Shown here piece after piece: positions 34,579 through 41,898 of a DNA stretch of 64,000 nt; positions within the stretch are counted from its first letter, which is position 1, and each line of letters starts with the position of its first letter. Position numbers and translations under genes: made by a program. Under the pieces are notes generated by a model. That model was not told the origin of the DNA. It saw only the letters and a list, made by a program, of their open reading frames with translations, and made no database searches. Source of the stretch: Streptosporangiaceae bacterium (GTDB lineage Bacteria > Actinomycetota > Actinomycetes > Streptosporangiales > Streptosporangiaceae); contig JAFAZE010000007.1 in NCBI GenBank assembly GCA_019239975.1, positions 1-64,000 on the forward strand, written 5' to 3'.

Positions 34579-35208
34579 TCATAGCTGGTCCCGGTCTATC
34601 GCGAACGCGAGATGAACGGAGAAACCTGGGTCTTCGGGAGTCCTCACCGAATGCGGCAGGTTCTTCGGGATCAGGAGGACGTCTCCGGTATAGGTTGTCA
34701 CTTTCCTGGGTGCGGGTTCGGTTTCGCCGGGCAATCCCTCTCCGAGGGTCCATTCCTTTGCCCCGGCAAACATGATTACCGCCCCGAACCATGTGTCCTG
34801 GTGCGCTCCGAAGGTTTCGTCGCCGTGCTTGTTCTCGAATACGCTGCATGTCACGTGGAGTCCGCTGCGCGACAGGCGTGTCAGGTAACCGGCGGTGAGG
34901 GCGTACCAGGCATCACTTTCGTGCCCGATATCTTCGTATACCTTGGTGCGCGGTCTGCGCTGGTATTCTTCCCGTAGCATTGCGGCATCTCTGTGACGCT
35001 CGAATGCTGAATGCCGGTTGTCGATCAGTGCGACTGGCTGCACCGCTGGCTTATCGTCACCTATGGGCAGGGAAAGGGATTCCAGCCAGAGCGGCCCGAA
35101 CACTGCCGGGTAATGCCGGTACTGCTTGATGCGTATGCCCCCGGAAGACCGGATTGCCTGCCACAGAGCCCCCGTGATCCTCGCGGCCTGCTCTTGTGCT
35201 GGGGTCAT
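34579..35208 (-). CDS. JmjC/cupin-type putative Fe(II)/2-oxoglutarate oxygenase
   Basis: 209 residues. The second half has a double-stranded beta-helix pattern: SVFENKHGDETFGAHQDTWFGAVIMFAGAKEWTLGEG then VTTYTGDVLLIPKNLPHSVRTPE. His136 and Asp138 (HQD), Lys151 and the distal His186 are placed as the metal-binding HxD...H and the 2-oxoglutarate Lys of JmjC/ROXA-like cupins. The first 110 residues are helical and unknown. ATG 35208 has GGAG five bases upstream and overlaps the preceding stop as ATGA. Last gene of a compact operon; candidate targets of hydroxylation are proteins or peptides of the element itself, which is speculation. Confidence 0.65.
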   Translation of the reverse strand: MTPAQEQAARITGALWQAIRSSGGIRIKQYRHYPAVFGPLWLESLSLPIGDDKPAVQPVALIDNRHSAFERHRDAAMLREEYQRRPRTKVYEDIGHESDAWYALTAGYLTRLSRSGLHVTCSVFENKHGDETFGAHQDTWFGAVIMFAGAKEWTLGEGLPGETEPAPRKVTTYTGDVLLIPKNLPHSVRTPEDPGFSVHLAFAIDRDQL

Positions 35209-35483
35209 GCGTTCTCCGCGCGGTATGTCATCAGGTGCATGCCGTCTAGCTTGTTGTACCTCTCGCGGCGGGTTGCCGGGAACAGCTCCCACGGCTGGGT
35301 TAGCTCACGGAAGCTGGCTGAGTCTTCTTCTGCAAAGTGAGTGTTCTGGCTCTGCGGCTTAGGCCAGTCATAGGTGATCCGCTGCGCCGTGCCCTGGCTC
35401 TCCAGGAAATCGGCGGCCGCCGTCAGCATGACCTCAAGTTCGGTTGCCGGTATGCCTGGAATCTCGTCTGCCGTGGCAGTCAT
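35205..35483 (-). CDS. small hypothetical protein of the element operon
   Basis: 92 residues, no family recognised. It begins MTATADEIPGIPATELEVMLTAAADFLESQG, an acidic helical start, and has a more polar second half with PWELFPATRRERYNKLDGMHLM. The ATG at 35483 follows AGAGGAG and overlaps the upstream stop as TGATG; its own stop overlaps the oxygenase start as ATGA. Two-sided coupling implies stoichiometric production with the oxygenase; it could be a partner or a substrate. It has no signal peptide or membrane segment. Confidence 0.6.
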   Translation of the reverse strand: MTATADEIPGIPATELEVMLTAAADFLESQGTAQRITYDWPKPQSQNTHFAEEDSASFRELTQPWELFPATRRERYNKLDGMHLMTYRAENA

Positions 35484-35755
35484 CAGATGGGCTCCTCTCT
35501 TCGGTTCAGCATGGAATTAGGGCTACGGTTAGCTTTACCCGGAGACGGCTGGTGCCAGGTGACCTCGTTGCGCCGGTTTCGCCGTCCGATAATGTAGCCG
35601 CCAGTAATGAGATCATGAATCATGACAGCAAATACTGTCTCCTCGCTCAGTAGCGCGCAGCCGAAGTTTACTGCTGGCGTGAGTCTCGTGAAGGCCGGGA
35701 ATTCGGCCGCCGAGTCACCCAGAATGACGTGATCATAGGCCCGGACCTCGTACAT
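35483..35755 (-). CDS. small hypothetical protein, paralogue A (MYE...GRRNR type)
   Basis: 90 residues beginning MYEVRAYDHVILGDS and including FTRLTPAVNFGCALLSEETVFAVMIHDLITGGYIIGRRNRRNEVTW. It aligns along its length with the protein encoded at 36951-37205 (MYE, GHL-like, GD-A, AFT-L-PA, the GRRNR-x-x-EVTW end). ATG 35755 is preferred, aligning with the paralogue and preceded by AAAGGGA; an ATG 34 codons upstream is possible. The fold appears to be a small beta-sheet with a basic loop GRRNR that could contact nucleic acid. Unknown family. Confidence 0.6.
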   Translation of the reverse strand: MYEVRAYDHVILGDSAAEFPAFTRLTPAVNFGCALLSEETVFAVMIHDLITGGYIIGRRNRRNEVTWHQPSPGKANRSPNSMLNRREEPI

Positions 35756-35846
35756 CGGGTCGTCCCTTTCCGTCGTTTCCCTTCGCGGCTCCTTCCCGCG
35801 CATTAGAGCCGGTGCCTCTTTCTTCGGTTCGTGATCATTCGGGGGC

Positions 35847-35899
35847 GGGGACGGCACGCCGCCGGGCCTCCGCTGACTCTCGGGTTTGATGCCGTCCCC
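35847..35899 (-). other. hairpin inside the element operon
   Basis: GGGGACGGCA (35847-35856) and TGCCGTCCCC (35890-35899) form a perfect 10-bp stem between the sigma-like gene and the next small gene on the minus strand. With no T-run, it may be a partial terminator or processing site that lowers expression of the downstream half of the operon. Confidence 0.45.
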
Positions 35900-35903
35900 G
35901 CGC

Positions 35904-36590
35904 TCAGCCCCTGCCCTTTCTTTCCGCCGGGGCAGGGGAGCTTTTCCTGGCCTGCCGCTGTTTCCGCCGCCTGCGCAGGTTTGTCGATATAGTGAGTTGC
36001 CGGCGTTCAGGATTGGCGGGCCGGTCGCTCATCCACTTGCGGGATGGTTTTTCGTGCTCATGCCACAGGGCGAAGAACAGTTTCCGGGCTTGGCGAAGCT
36101 GACTACGGAAGGTTGCGTGACTTTTCCCGAGAGACCTGGCGGCGGACGTTATATCCCTATGCCGGGCCAGAGCCGCGATAGCCTCACGCTGGGTAACGGT
36201 CAGCTTGGGCCATATCTGCGCTAGCGCTATCGAATCAACCACCTTGTCTTCGTGGCTATTGGTCACGCCAGCATGAAAATACCAGTACGTGACATACCGT
36301 TCGCGCTTCGTGCCATCGCGGCTGGTAAAACCTTTCGGGATTCCGTGATGATGACGCAATTCGGCATATTCGGCCCTGATAGCGTCCATGCCCGCTTGCA
36401 CTAGCTCACCGGCGGGTAGCCCGCCGGAAGAACAGAATTTCTCGGCAATGGCTTCCCACGCTATATCGAAGCATTCCTCACGAGAGAAGACCTGCCTGCC
36501 CGCTGCCGTTCTGGCAGCCTTGCGCGCCAGGGCATACAGGTCTTCGGGGGCGACGCAATCAACGGAAGAAGAAGCTGCCGTCTGTTTCAC
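35904..36590 (-). CDS. sigma-70 region-4-like DNA-binding protein of the element
   Basis: 228 residues. Residues about 125-185 (DSIALAQIWPKLTVTQREAIAALARHRDITSAARSLGKSHATFRSQLRQARKLFFALWHEHEKPSR) resemble a sigma-70 region 4 helix-turn-helix, where T-x-x-QREA is the typical entry. An upstream helical half (LYALARKAARTAAGRQVFSREECFDIAWEAIAEKF) resembles sigma region 2 only weakly. The C-terminus is very basic. GTG 36590 is the start: AGGAGGT lies five bases upstream and the preceding stop overlaps as GTGA; a frame starting six codons earlier would contain that site. It may direct transcription of element genes or regulate by binding. Confidence 0.68.
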   Translation of the reverse strand: MKQTAASSSVDCVAPEDLYALARKAARTAAGRQVFSREECFDIAWEAIAEKFCSSGGLPAGELVQAGMDAIRAEYAELRHHHGIPKGFTSRDGTKRERYVTYWYFHAGVTNSHEDKVVDSIALAQIWPKLTVTQREAIAALARHRDITSAARSLGKSHATFRSQLRQARKLFFALWHEHEKPSRKWMSDRPANPERRQLTISTNLRRRRKQRQARKSSPAPAERKGRG

Positions 36591-36934
36591 GTTACACCTC
36601 CTATACATGGCGGGCTGCCTGAAAGTGATCGCTCTATACGCTGCATATCTCCCGCAAGCTGATCCGGGTTATGGTTTTGAAGCCGGATTGGCCTAGGAGT
36701 GAGACCGGCTGGCTCGCCCTGAGCAGCGATCTCTTCGAGTTTGTCGAGAAGGTCTTTCAAGACATACTGGCAATGCAACTCGAAGCCGTTGGACAGGTCG
36801 CGGTATGCGCGCCATATTTCCACCGAATGGTCGAAGCCGATTCGCCATTCCGGGTACTGCCTGCGGAATGCCGCCAGACGCCGTGCCTGGCCTGCTGGCG
36901 TGCATGAACTTACGGTATCCCGTCCGTCTGTCAT
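36587..36934 (-). CDS. small hypothetical protein of the element operon
   Basis: 115 residues from ATG 36934 (GGAG seven bases upstream). The body ARRLAAFRRQYPEWRIGFDHSVEIWRAYRDLSNGFELHCQYVLKDLLDKLEEIAAQ is helical with repeated aromatic residues. Actinobacterial proteins that include the phrase FRRQYPEWRI are known to me only as uncharacterised. The stop overlaps the sigma-like GTG start by four bases. No catalytic motif is seen. Confidence 0.6.
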   Translation of the reverse strand: MTDGRDTVSSCTPAGQARRLAAFRRQYPEWRIGFDHSVEIWRAYRDLSNGFELHCQYVLKDLLDKLEEIAAQGEPAGLTPRPIRLQNHNPDQLAGDMQRIERSLSGSPPCIGGVT

Positions 36935-36950
36935 TTGATTACTCCGCATT

Positions 36951-37205
36951 TCAGGTCATCCTGAAACCCGGCCTGTGCTCCGCAGCCACGAGAGATGACT
37001 CACACCAGGTCACCTCGTCATAGCGGTTACGCCGTCCCATGACGCAGTCACCAGTGTCAAGGTCCCGAATTAGCACGAGGAATACTGCATCGTCGCTCAG
37101 CAACAGCCAACCGAGATGCATCGCGGGCCGAAGCTTCGTAAACGCCACCAGTCCCGGGGCGGCGTCGCCTGTCACCAGGTGACCGAAAATTTGCAACTCA
37201 TACAT
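36951..37205 (-). CDS. small hypothetical protein, paralogue B (MYE...GRRNR type)
   Basis: 84 residues: MYELQIFGHLVTGDAAPGL, then AFTKLRPAMHLGWLLLSDDAVFLVLIRDLDTGDCVMGRRNRYDEVTW. It is related to the 35483-35755 protein over its whole length, so the operon contains a duplicated small gene whose copies are separated by three others. First gene of the minus-strand operon. The start has no clear ribosome-binding site, so translation may be leaderless; a promoter should lie in 37206-37300. Confidence 0.6.
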   Translation of the reverse strand: MYELQIFGHLVTGDAAPGLVAFTKLRPAMHLGWLLLSDDAVFLVLIRDLDTGDCVMGRRNRYDEVTWCESSLVAAEHRPGFRMT

Positions 37206-37699
37206 TGGCGGCAGTTAATCGCAGGGCACGCCATCATCGGCACTACGCACGCAGAACACCCCGGACACATGACGGGGGGTGGAAACGTCCCCCAACATCC
37301 CGCTATTGCCCTGTTGCCGCGCCAGGCACCGGACCTACGCTTGTTGGTCCCGTGGCGGACGCTGGCAAGCTCGCCAGAACGGCCCAGGACCGCCGTGGAG
37401 ACGCGAAGAGTGCTTGGCCTACCCCCAAGTTGGCCCCGGCGCTCCGAAGCGCTTACCGGCGTTCGCGGGCCGTCGGCTTTGCCGGCCCGGTGTCTGTCAC
37501 GGGACAGTGATCGCCCGTCCAGCGTCCACGCGCCTCGCGCCTGCGCGTAGAGGCCGCACACGCGCCGTGGACGTGGACGACACGCACCGCACCGGGATCC
37601 GGCACGAGAGACGGAGAGGAGGGGATGCCCACCGAGTCGTGCGGGAGGAGGTGACGCCCGACGACCATTCCGGCTAGGGACGAGACCGACACGGAAGAG
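37206..37699. other. non-coding stretch of the element
   Basis: Several frames are open on both strands but are Arg/Pro/Cys-rich, overlap each other and lack ribosome-binding sites. One minus frame has a run of Cys near 37200-37290, which I regard as chance. GTGGACGTGGACGACAC at about 37566-37582 is a short direct repeat. The promoter for the minus operon should be at the low-coordinate end. Confidence 0.45.
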
Positions 37700-37861
37700 G
37701 TGACTGCCTATCGGCAGGACATTAGTCAAGACGCGCTGCGCGCGTACCACCTGCGCAGAGTAACGAGCCAGTTCAAGACGACGATCAGCGCGGAGAACGC
37801 GCTGCGGCTGGCCCGGCTGCTGGCGCTGGACGACGGCACGGCTGACACGCGGAAGGACTGA
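37700..37861 (+). CDS. small hypothetical protein (53 aa)
   Basis: A GTG-initiated frame with GGAAG just upstream encodes VTAYRQDISQDALRAY, then HLRRVTSQFKTTISAENALRLARLLALDDGTADTRKD. It is amphipathic and helical, with balanced composition unlike the surrounding shadow frames, and is followed within 25 bp by a strong terminator. Possible small DNA-binding or structural protein of the element; unrecognised. Confidence 0.45.
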   Translation: MTAYRQDISQDALRAYHLRRVTSQFKTTISAENALRLARLLALDDGTADTRKD

Positions 37862-37881
37862 CGGCGCACAACAGAACGTAG

Positions 37882-37912
37882 AAAGGGGACCCTGCGGTGC
37901 AGGGTCCCCTTT
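37882..37912. terminator. bidirectional intrinsic terminator
   Basis: AAAGGGGACCCTGC (37882-37895) and GCAGGGTCCCCTTT (37899-37912) form a perfect 14-bp stem with a GGT loop. T-runs on either strand make it work in both directions. It separates the 53-aa frame from the convergent integrase remnant. Confidence 0.85.
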
Positions 37913-37929
37913 CGCTGTCTTCGGGCTGA

Positions 37930-38481
37930 TTAGAGCTGATTTTGCTCGATCTCGATGCGGCTATAATCGAATCGTCCGGCTGGTGCGGTGTTCTCGCCGA
38001 TGCGGATCGCGGCGAACAGGAACCGCAGGACCGCGTTCAGCCGTTCGAGGTTTCCGGCTCGCTCGTGCGCCTCCCAGGTTTTGCGCGCGTCTGGCCCGGT
38101 CATCCCCGCCAGCACTTCCGCGGCTGGCCGGATCATCGTCTTGGCCTCGATTTTCCTGATCCTGGCCTCCACCGTCTTGCGCATTTCACGGTATTCGCTG
38201 GTGCGAATCTCCCGCGCGTCCCACATCGCTTTCAGTTCGGCTAGTTCTTGCCCATCGGCCTCGATCGCTTGCTTGTCGGCTTCAGTGAGCACTGCTGCGG
38301 CTTGCGCACCGGTCACGTCGAGGCGTTCCAGCAGGTTGATAGCGGCGTCCTTGACGAATGCCTCCAGGCTGGCCCCGCCTACCCTGCGATAGCATTTGGG
38401 CCGGTCGGAGTACCGGAAATTCGAGCACACATAGTTCATGCGCCCGTCGGTTTCCGGGCGGCCCGCCATGCGCGTTCCGCA
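37930..38481 (-). pseudogene. large serine integrase, C-terminal fragment
   Basis: The frame from 38481 starts at CGTRMAGRPETDGRMNYVC, the middle of the recombinase zinc beta-ribbon (second Cys of its first CxxC, then NYVCSN and KCYRR), and continues with the coiled-coil and C-terminal domain: LEAFVKDAAINLLERLDV, EADKQAIEADGQELAELKAMWDAREIRTSEYREMRKTVEARIRKIEAKT and NLERLNAVLRFLFAAIRI. The catalytic N-terminal domain with the active-site Ser, and most of the recombinase domain, are missing. The DUF222 fragment abuts the break directly, sharing no extra sequence. Intact relatives have about 450-550 residues. Confidence 0.85.
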
Positions 38482-39680
38482 TTGATCAGCGCGGCGAGCG
38501 GGGGCCGGGCCGGGACGGATCCGGGCGGGGTGGCGGGGGCGGGCCGGGGGCCGGTGCCGCCACCCCCGGTGCTGCCGTCCCCGGTGCTGCCGCCGTCACC
38601 GAGGCTGCCGGGGACGCCGCCGGTGGTGGTGGTGGTGGCGGGCTGCTGGCCACCGGGGACATCCAGGCGGTCCCGGGCATCGCGTTCTTGCAGCAGATCC
38701 AAAAACGCCCGGGCACGCAACTCAGTGACCGTGCCCGCCATCCCCGCGGCCCGGTAACCCACCGCCCGGGCCTTCACACTCGCCCACGACGCCAGCGTCT
38801 CACCCACCGGCAGGTCCCGGCCGGAAAGCCCCGCCGTCCCCGCCTCCTCCCGAAAACACATCACCCGCGCGTTCTTGCCCGCCGCCTCTTTGCGGCGGCG
38901 GGCCGCCTCCGGATCCAGCATCATCACCAGCCGGGCGGCGGCATGCCGCAGCCGCCCGTAAGTCAAGTCCGCCGCCGACACGGCGAGCACCTGGTCGGCG
39001 TCGGCGGCATGCTCATCGGACAGGTACCCGGTGGCCTCAGCGATGATCTTCACGCGGTACCCGTCCACCGTCCCCGCGCGCAATGCGGCGAGCGTGGCGG
39101 GCAGGCGGCGGGTGACGGTTGCGGCGTAGGCGAGCTGTTCGGCGGCGGCCAGCGGGGTCAGCTTCAGCTCCGGGGCCAGCTCATCCCCCGCGAACTCACT
39201 CAGCACCTGCCCGGCCACCACGCCGGGCAGGTCCCCGGTGCGGCGGCGGGCGGCGAACTCGCTTGCGGCAGCCAGTTCGATCCAGGTGCCCAAAGCCGCG
39301 AGACGTTTCCCGGCGCCAGCCAGGCCGAGCACCTGGTTGCTGGTCAGGGTGCCCAAGTCGGCACAAGCAGCTTCGGCGAGGGCGGCCAGGGCCGCGCCAG
39401 GAGTCATCGTGTCCGCGGCGCCGCCCTGGGCGAACCCGGCGGTGTCGGCGGCGGCCGGGTCAGTGACCTCGGCCAGGCTGATCGTCACGCCCTGCGCGGG
39501 TGCGTCGTCGGGCGGGATCTCGATCAGTCCGGCGTCGATGTCGGCAGCCAGCCGGTCCAGGTACGCCTCGTCGAAATCATCTGCACTGGCGTCGGCGTCC
39601 CCAGGTCCGTTCCCCGCACCTGGCGCGGGCGACGGCTCTCCACCGTCTTGCCCGTGGCCGGGGAACGGGTCCTGGGACAT
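38436..39680 (-). pseudogene. N-terminal DUF222 part of a DUF222-HNH gene, broken by the inserted element
   Basis: 414 residues from ATG 39680 (GAGAGGTGG upstream). A Pro/Asp/Gly-rich head precedes the DUF222 domain (about 100-330: TMTPGAALAALAEAACADLGTLTSNQVLGLAGAGKRLAALGTWIELAAASEFAARR, VVAGQVLSEFAGDELAPELKLTPLAAAEQLAYAATVTRRLP, LTYGRLRHAAARLVMMLDPEAARRRK, ARVMCFREEAGTAGLSGRDLPV). A low-complexity Thr/Gly/Pro segment then ends in PARPPLAALIN at about 38485. After that the frame enters integrase DNA and stops 16 codons later. The HNH nuclease half is at 30836-31579. Confidence 0.82.
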
Positions 39681-39927
39681 TATCCACCTCTCGTTCGTAG
39701 TAACGATCTTGGTTTCTATTTCTACGAATAGAGAATCGTGAATATGCATATATTTCAACTGATCATGATGTGTTTCATGATCTTTTCGATTGCTTTGTGC
39801 AGGTGGGCGACGTCGCCTTGGCCACGCCAGGGCGCGCCCAGGGGCCGCGGGCTGTCAGAATCCGGCCACGCAGCACGGCAGGGGCCGCGGGCCGGCCGGC
39901 GGCCGCGGCCCCTGCCAATGGCACACG

Positions 39928-41367
39928 TCAGCGGGAGTGCGGTGGAACCACCACCGTCGTCAGGGAGCGCGGCGGGGCGCTGAGACCGGCGCCTGACGGC
40001 TCGGGGGTCAGCGCGTTCGTCTCGTCGGTGAGGTACGCGGACGCGCCGTCCAGGCTGATGCCCCGCAGGGAAACCGGCTGCGCGGTGGTCGCGGTGTTGA
40101 GGATCTCCGCGACCAGTGAGCCGTCGTGGTTGCGGAACGCGGACACCTGGAGGCTGCTGTCCGTGCTCGCCGTCTCGACGCGGACCGCGCCGGGGCGGAT
40201 GTAGCGGGCGAACGCGGCGAAGGCCCAGTAGCGCTTGGACAGGTTGATCGTCGGGCCCTGGACCTGGATGAGCCCGGAGTTGGCGGTGCTCGCCGACGCG
40301 CCCCACCAGTAGAAGAAGGCGTTCACATCCGCCGAGACGAGGGCGGTCTGGATGTTCTGCGCCCAGGTGAACCCCGAGCCCGGCGTGCCGTCGTCCCAGG
40401 TGGGGTCCCAGGGGCTGAAGTTCGCCCATTCGCTCTGCCACACATGGCGCCTGCTGGTCAGCGGGACGGTCGGCGGTGCGGTGTAGCCGTGGCTGGTGAT
40501 CAGCCCGATATAGCGGGCGGACTCGGGAGAGCCGAGCACCGCCTGGGTGTAGGCCGCGCCGTCGGTCCAGCCCTCGGCGTCGCAGCAGGCGACCTTCGTG
40601 CGCAGGCCCAGCGAGGCCAGCGCCCGGCCCAGGTGCGGCACGAAGTCAGCGGCCTGCGCCGGTGTCATCAGCATGCTCGCGTAGGCCGGGCCGATCTCCG
40701 GCTCGTTGACGAAATCGACGTCCTCCAGCGGGATTCCCTGATCGGCGAAGCCCTTGGCGAGCGCGGCGAGCTCGTCGGCGTAAGCCTGACGGTAGTCACC
40801 GTTGGCGCAGCTCTCCCCCGGCACGCCGCACAGGTAGCCGCCGTTGTCGAGCGAGCCGTTGGTCTTCATCTCCGGCGGGGCGCTCCAGGCGTCGGCATAG
40901 AACTGGTGTACGCCGTACTGTTCGGCAAGCTTCCCGAGCCAGGCCTGGTCGGCCACGTCGCCGGGGCCGCTGATGTGATCACCGGGGTCGGTTGATCCGC
41001 CGAGGCCGAACCGCACGATGCTCATCCCCGCGCCGTTGACCGGGTCGAACAGCAGGGAGCCGAGCTGCTGCTGTTCGGACGCGGGCAGCGCGGTGATGAC
41101 CGGCTCGCGGAACGCCTCGGCGAAGCCGAAGCCGTCGATCACCTGGCGCCCCTCGCGCGGGTCGACCACGACCCTCGCGGCCCCGGCCGGGATCCGCGTC
41201 CCGGCAGCGGTCCGGGCTCCCGCAGTGGTTCCCGCCCCCGCAGCGATCCGGGTTCCCGCCGGGGTGCGGGTTCCCGCCGACACGGGGGCCACGGCCAGCG
41301 CAGAGGCGGTGGCGGCTGCCGCGAGGACAGTGGCCGCGCTCACGATGACAGTTCTGCTTCGTCGCAT
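39928..41367 (-). CDS. secreted GH30 glycoside hydrolase
   Basis: 479 residues with a signal peptide (about 1-31) and a repetitive GTR/AAG spacer (32-63). The (beta/alpha)8 catalytic domain shows QVIDGFGFAEAF (75-86), MSIVRFGLGGS, DAWSAPPEMKTNG (159-171), the acid/base Glu in VNEPE (Glu222) and the nucleophile Glu in WQSEWANF (Glu313). A C-terminal beta domain continues from KRYWAFAAFARYIRPGAVRV. The family cleaves beta-1,6- or beta-1,4-linked glucan or xylan; this member cannot be assigned to a subfamily by eye. It lies downstream of GH3 and the lacI gene on the same strand, with LacI-type palindromes nearby. Confidence 0.88.
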   Translation of the reverse strand: MRRSRTVIVSAATVLAAAATASALAVAPVSAGTRTPAGTRIAAGAGTTAGARTAAGTRIPAGAARVVVDPREGRQVIDGFGFAEAFREPVITALPASEQQQLGSLLFDPVNGAGMSIVRFGLGGSTDPGDHISGPGDVADQAWLGKLAEQYGVHQFYADAWSAPPEMKTNGSLDNGGYLCGVPGESCANGDYRQAYADELAALAKGFADQGIPLEDVDFVNEPEIGPAYASMLMTPAQAADFVPHLGRALASLGLRTKVACCDAEGWTDGAAYTQAVLGSPESARYIGLITSHGYTAPPTVPLTSRRHVWQSEWANFSPWDPTWDDGTPGSGFTWAQNIQTALVSADVNAFFYWWGASASTANSGLIQVQGPTINLSKRYWAFAAFARYIRPGAVRVETASTDSSLQVSAFRNHDGSLVAEILNTATTAQPVSLRGISLDGASAYLTDETNALTPEPSGAGLSAPPRSLTTVVVPPHSR

Positions 41368-41898
41368 GATGAACTCCCTTCAGGTGGCGGCCGCTAAGGT
41401 GCCGCGCGCTCGCGCCGCCAGCGCCCCCCTCCCGGCTCCGTCCTCTCCGAGCGGGGACGGAGAGGACGGAGCCATCCGGAGCCGGGCCGCCGGCCTGGCC
41501 GCACGCCGGTCCGGCGGCCGGCACCGGGCCGGGCACCGGCAGGGGGGGATGTGCCGGCGCCCGGGTCACTACGGCCTGAAGGCCATCTGGCCGCCGAAGG
41601 AATTCCACCCGCCCGGCGGGATCGTGGAGCCCGTCGCCTTGGGAAAGGCGGCCCGCGCCGCTGGCCATCCCGCTGCGACTCCATTGACGCTCATGACGCC
41701 TGTCTCTCCGAACACGTGCATCGTGCGGTTTTCGTGGTTAAAGGGTTAAGTGATGATTCCGAAACTTCTCCGAAAATTTGCTTTTGATAAACCCAGACTA
41801 ATGATCTGGACGTCGGCTGACAAGCCTAATGTCATGAGTTATTTACGGCCGGGCGGATTGCGGTCCGTCGTTTCTCTTCCGAAAATTTCGAAAGCGAT
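41368..41898. other. intergenic stretch between GH30 and GH3 with a LacI-type site
   Basis: One minus-strand frame (41569-41694) encodes 41 residues, MSVNGVAAGWPAARAAFPKA to PPGGWNSFGGQMAFRP, with a weak GGAG far upstream; I regard it as doubtful. The odd palindrome CGAAAATTTCG at 41880-41890 and a half match CCGAAAATTTGC at 41770-41781 resemble the operators near lacI and may control GH30. AT content rises sharply between 41740 and 41900, as expected for a promoter. Confidence 0.5.
41880..41890. promoter_or_regulatory. candidate LacI-family operator upstream of GH30
   Basis: CGAAAATTTCG is a perfect five-base palindrome around one central A, lying just beyond the GH3 stop. It shares CGAAA and TTTCG with the sites at 45521-45533 and 45735-45759, which flank lacI. 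Confidence 0.5.

Larger units (their letters stand above)
31580..38481. mobile_element. integrated element (about 6.9 kb) inside a DUF222-HNH gene, with truncated serine integrase
   Basis: Evidence for an insertion: the two halves of one DUF222-HNH protein flank this stretch in the same orientation and without missing conserved sequence. GC content drops sharply inside, with many A/T-ending codons. Gene content (two-HTH regulator, NUDIX, sigma-like protein, small unknowns, serine-integrase 3' part) is that of actinobacterial integrative elements. The edges are placed at the last base that still fits DUF222 (31579 on one side, about 38482 on the other). CGTTCC occurs at both edges (31580-31585 and 38473-38478), but it would not restore the host frame, so it may be coincidence. 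No replication or transfer gene remains, so the element is probably immobile. Confidence 0.72.

Noticed and set aside
35908..35938. CCCCTGCCC/GGGGCAGGGG hairpin as a terminator
   Set aside because: It lies within the final codons of the sigma-like gene, without a T-run in the direction of transcription; the hairpin at 35847-35899 is the better candidate.
37172..37750. 192-codon minus frame with clustered Cys as a possible zinc protein
   Set aside because: Cys spacing is irregular, no ribosome-binding site is present, and it overlaps the next gene in the operon.
31580..38478. CGTTCC at both element edges as the integrase core site
   Set aside because: Joining the flanks through it would place a stop in the DUF222 frame, and a six-base match is easily chance.
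41569..41694. 41-aa frame between GH30 and GH3 as a gene
   Set aside because: Weak and distant ribosome-binding site and no recognisable family; kept only as a note in the intergenic entry.
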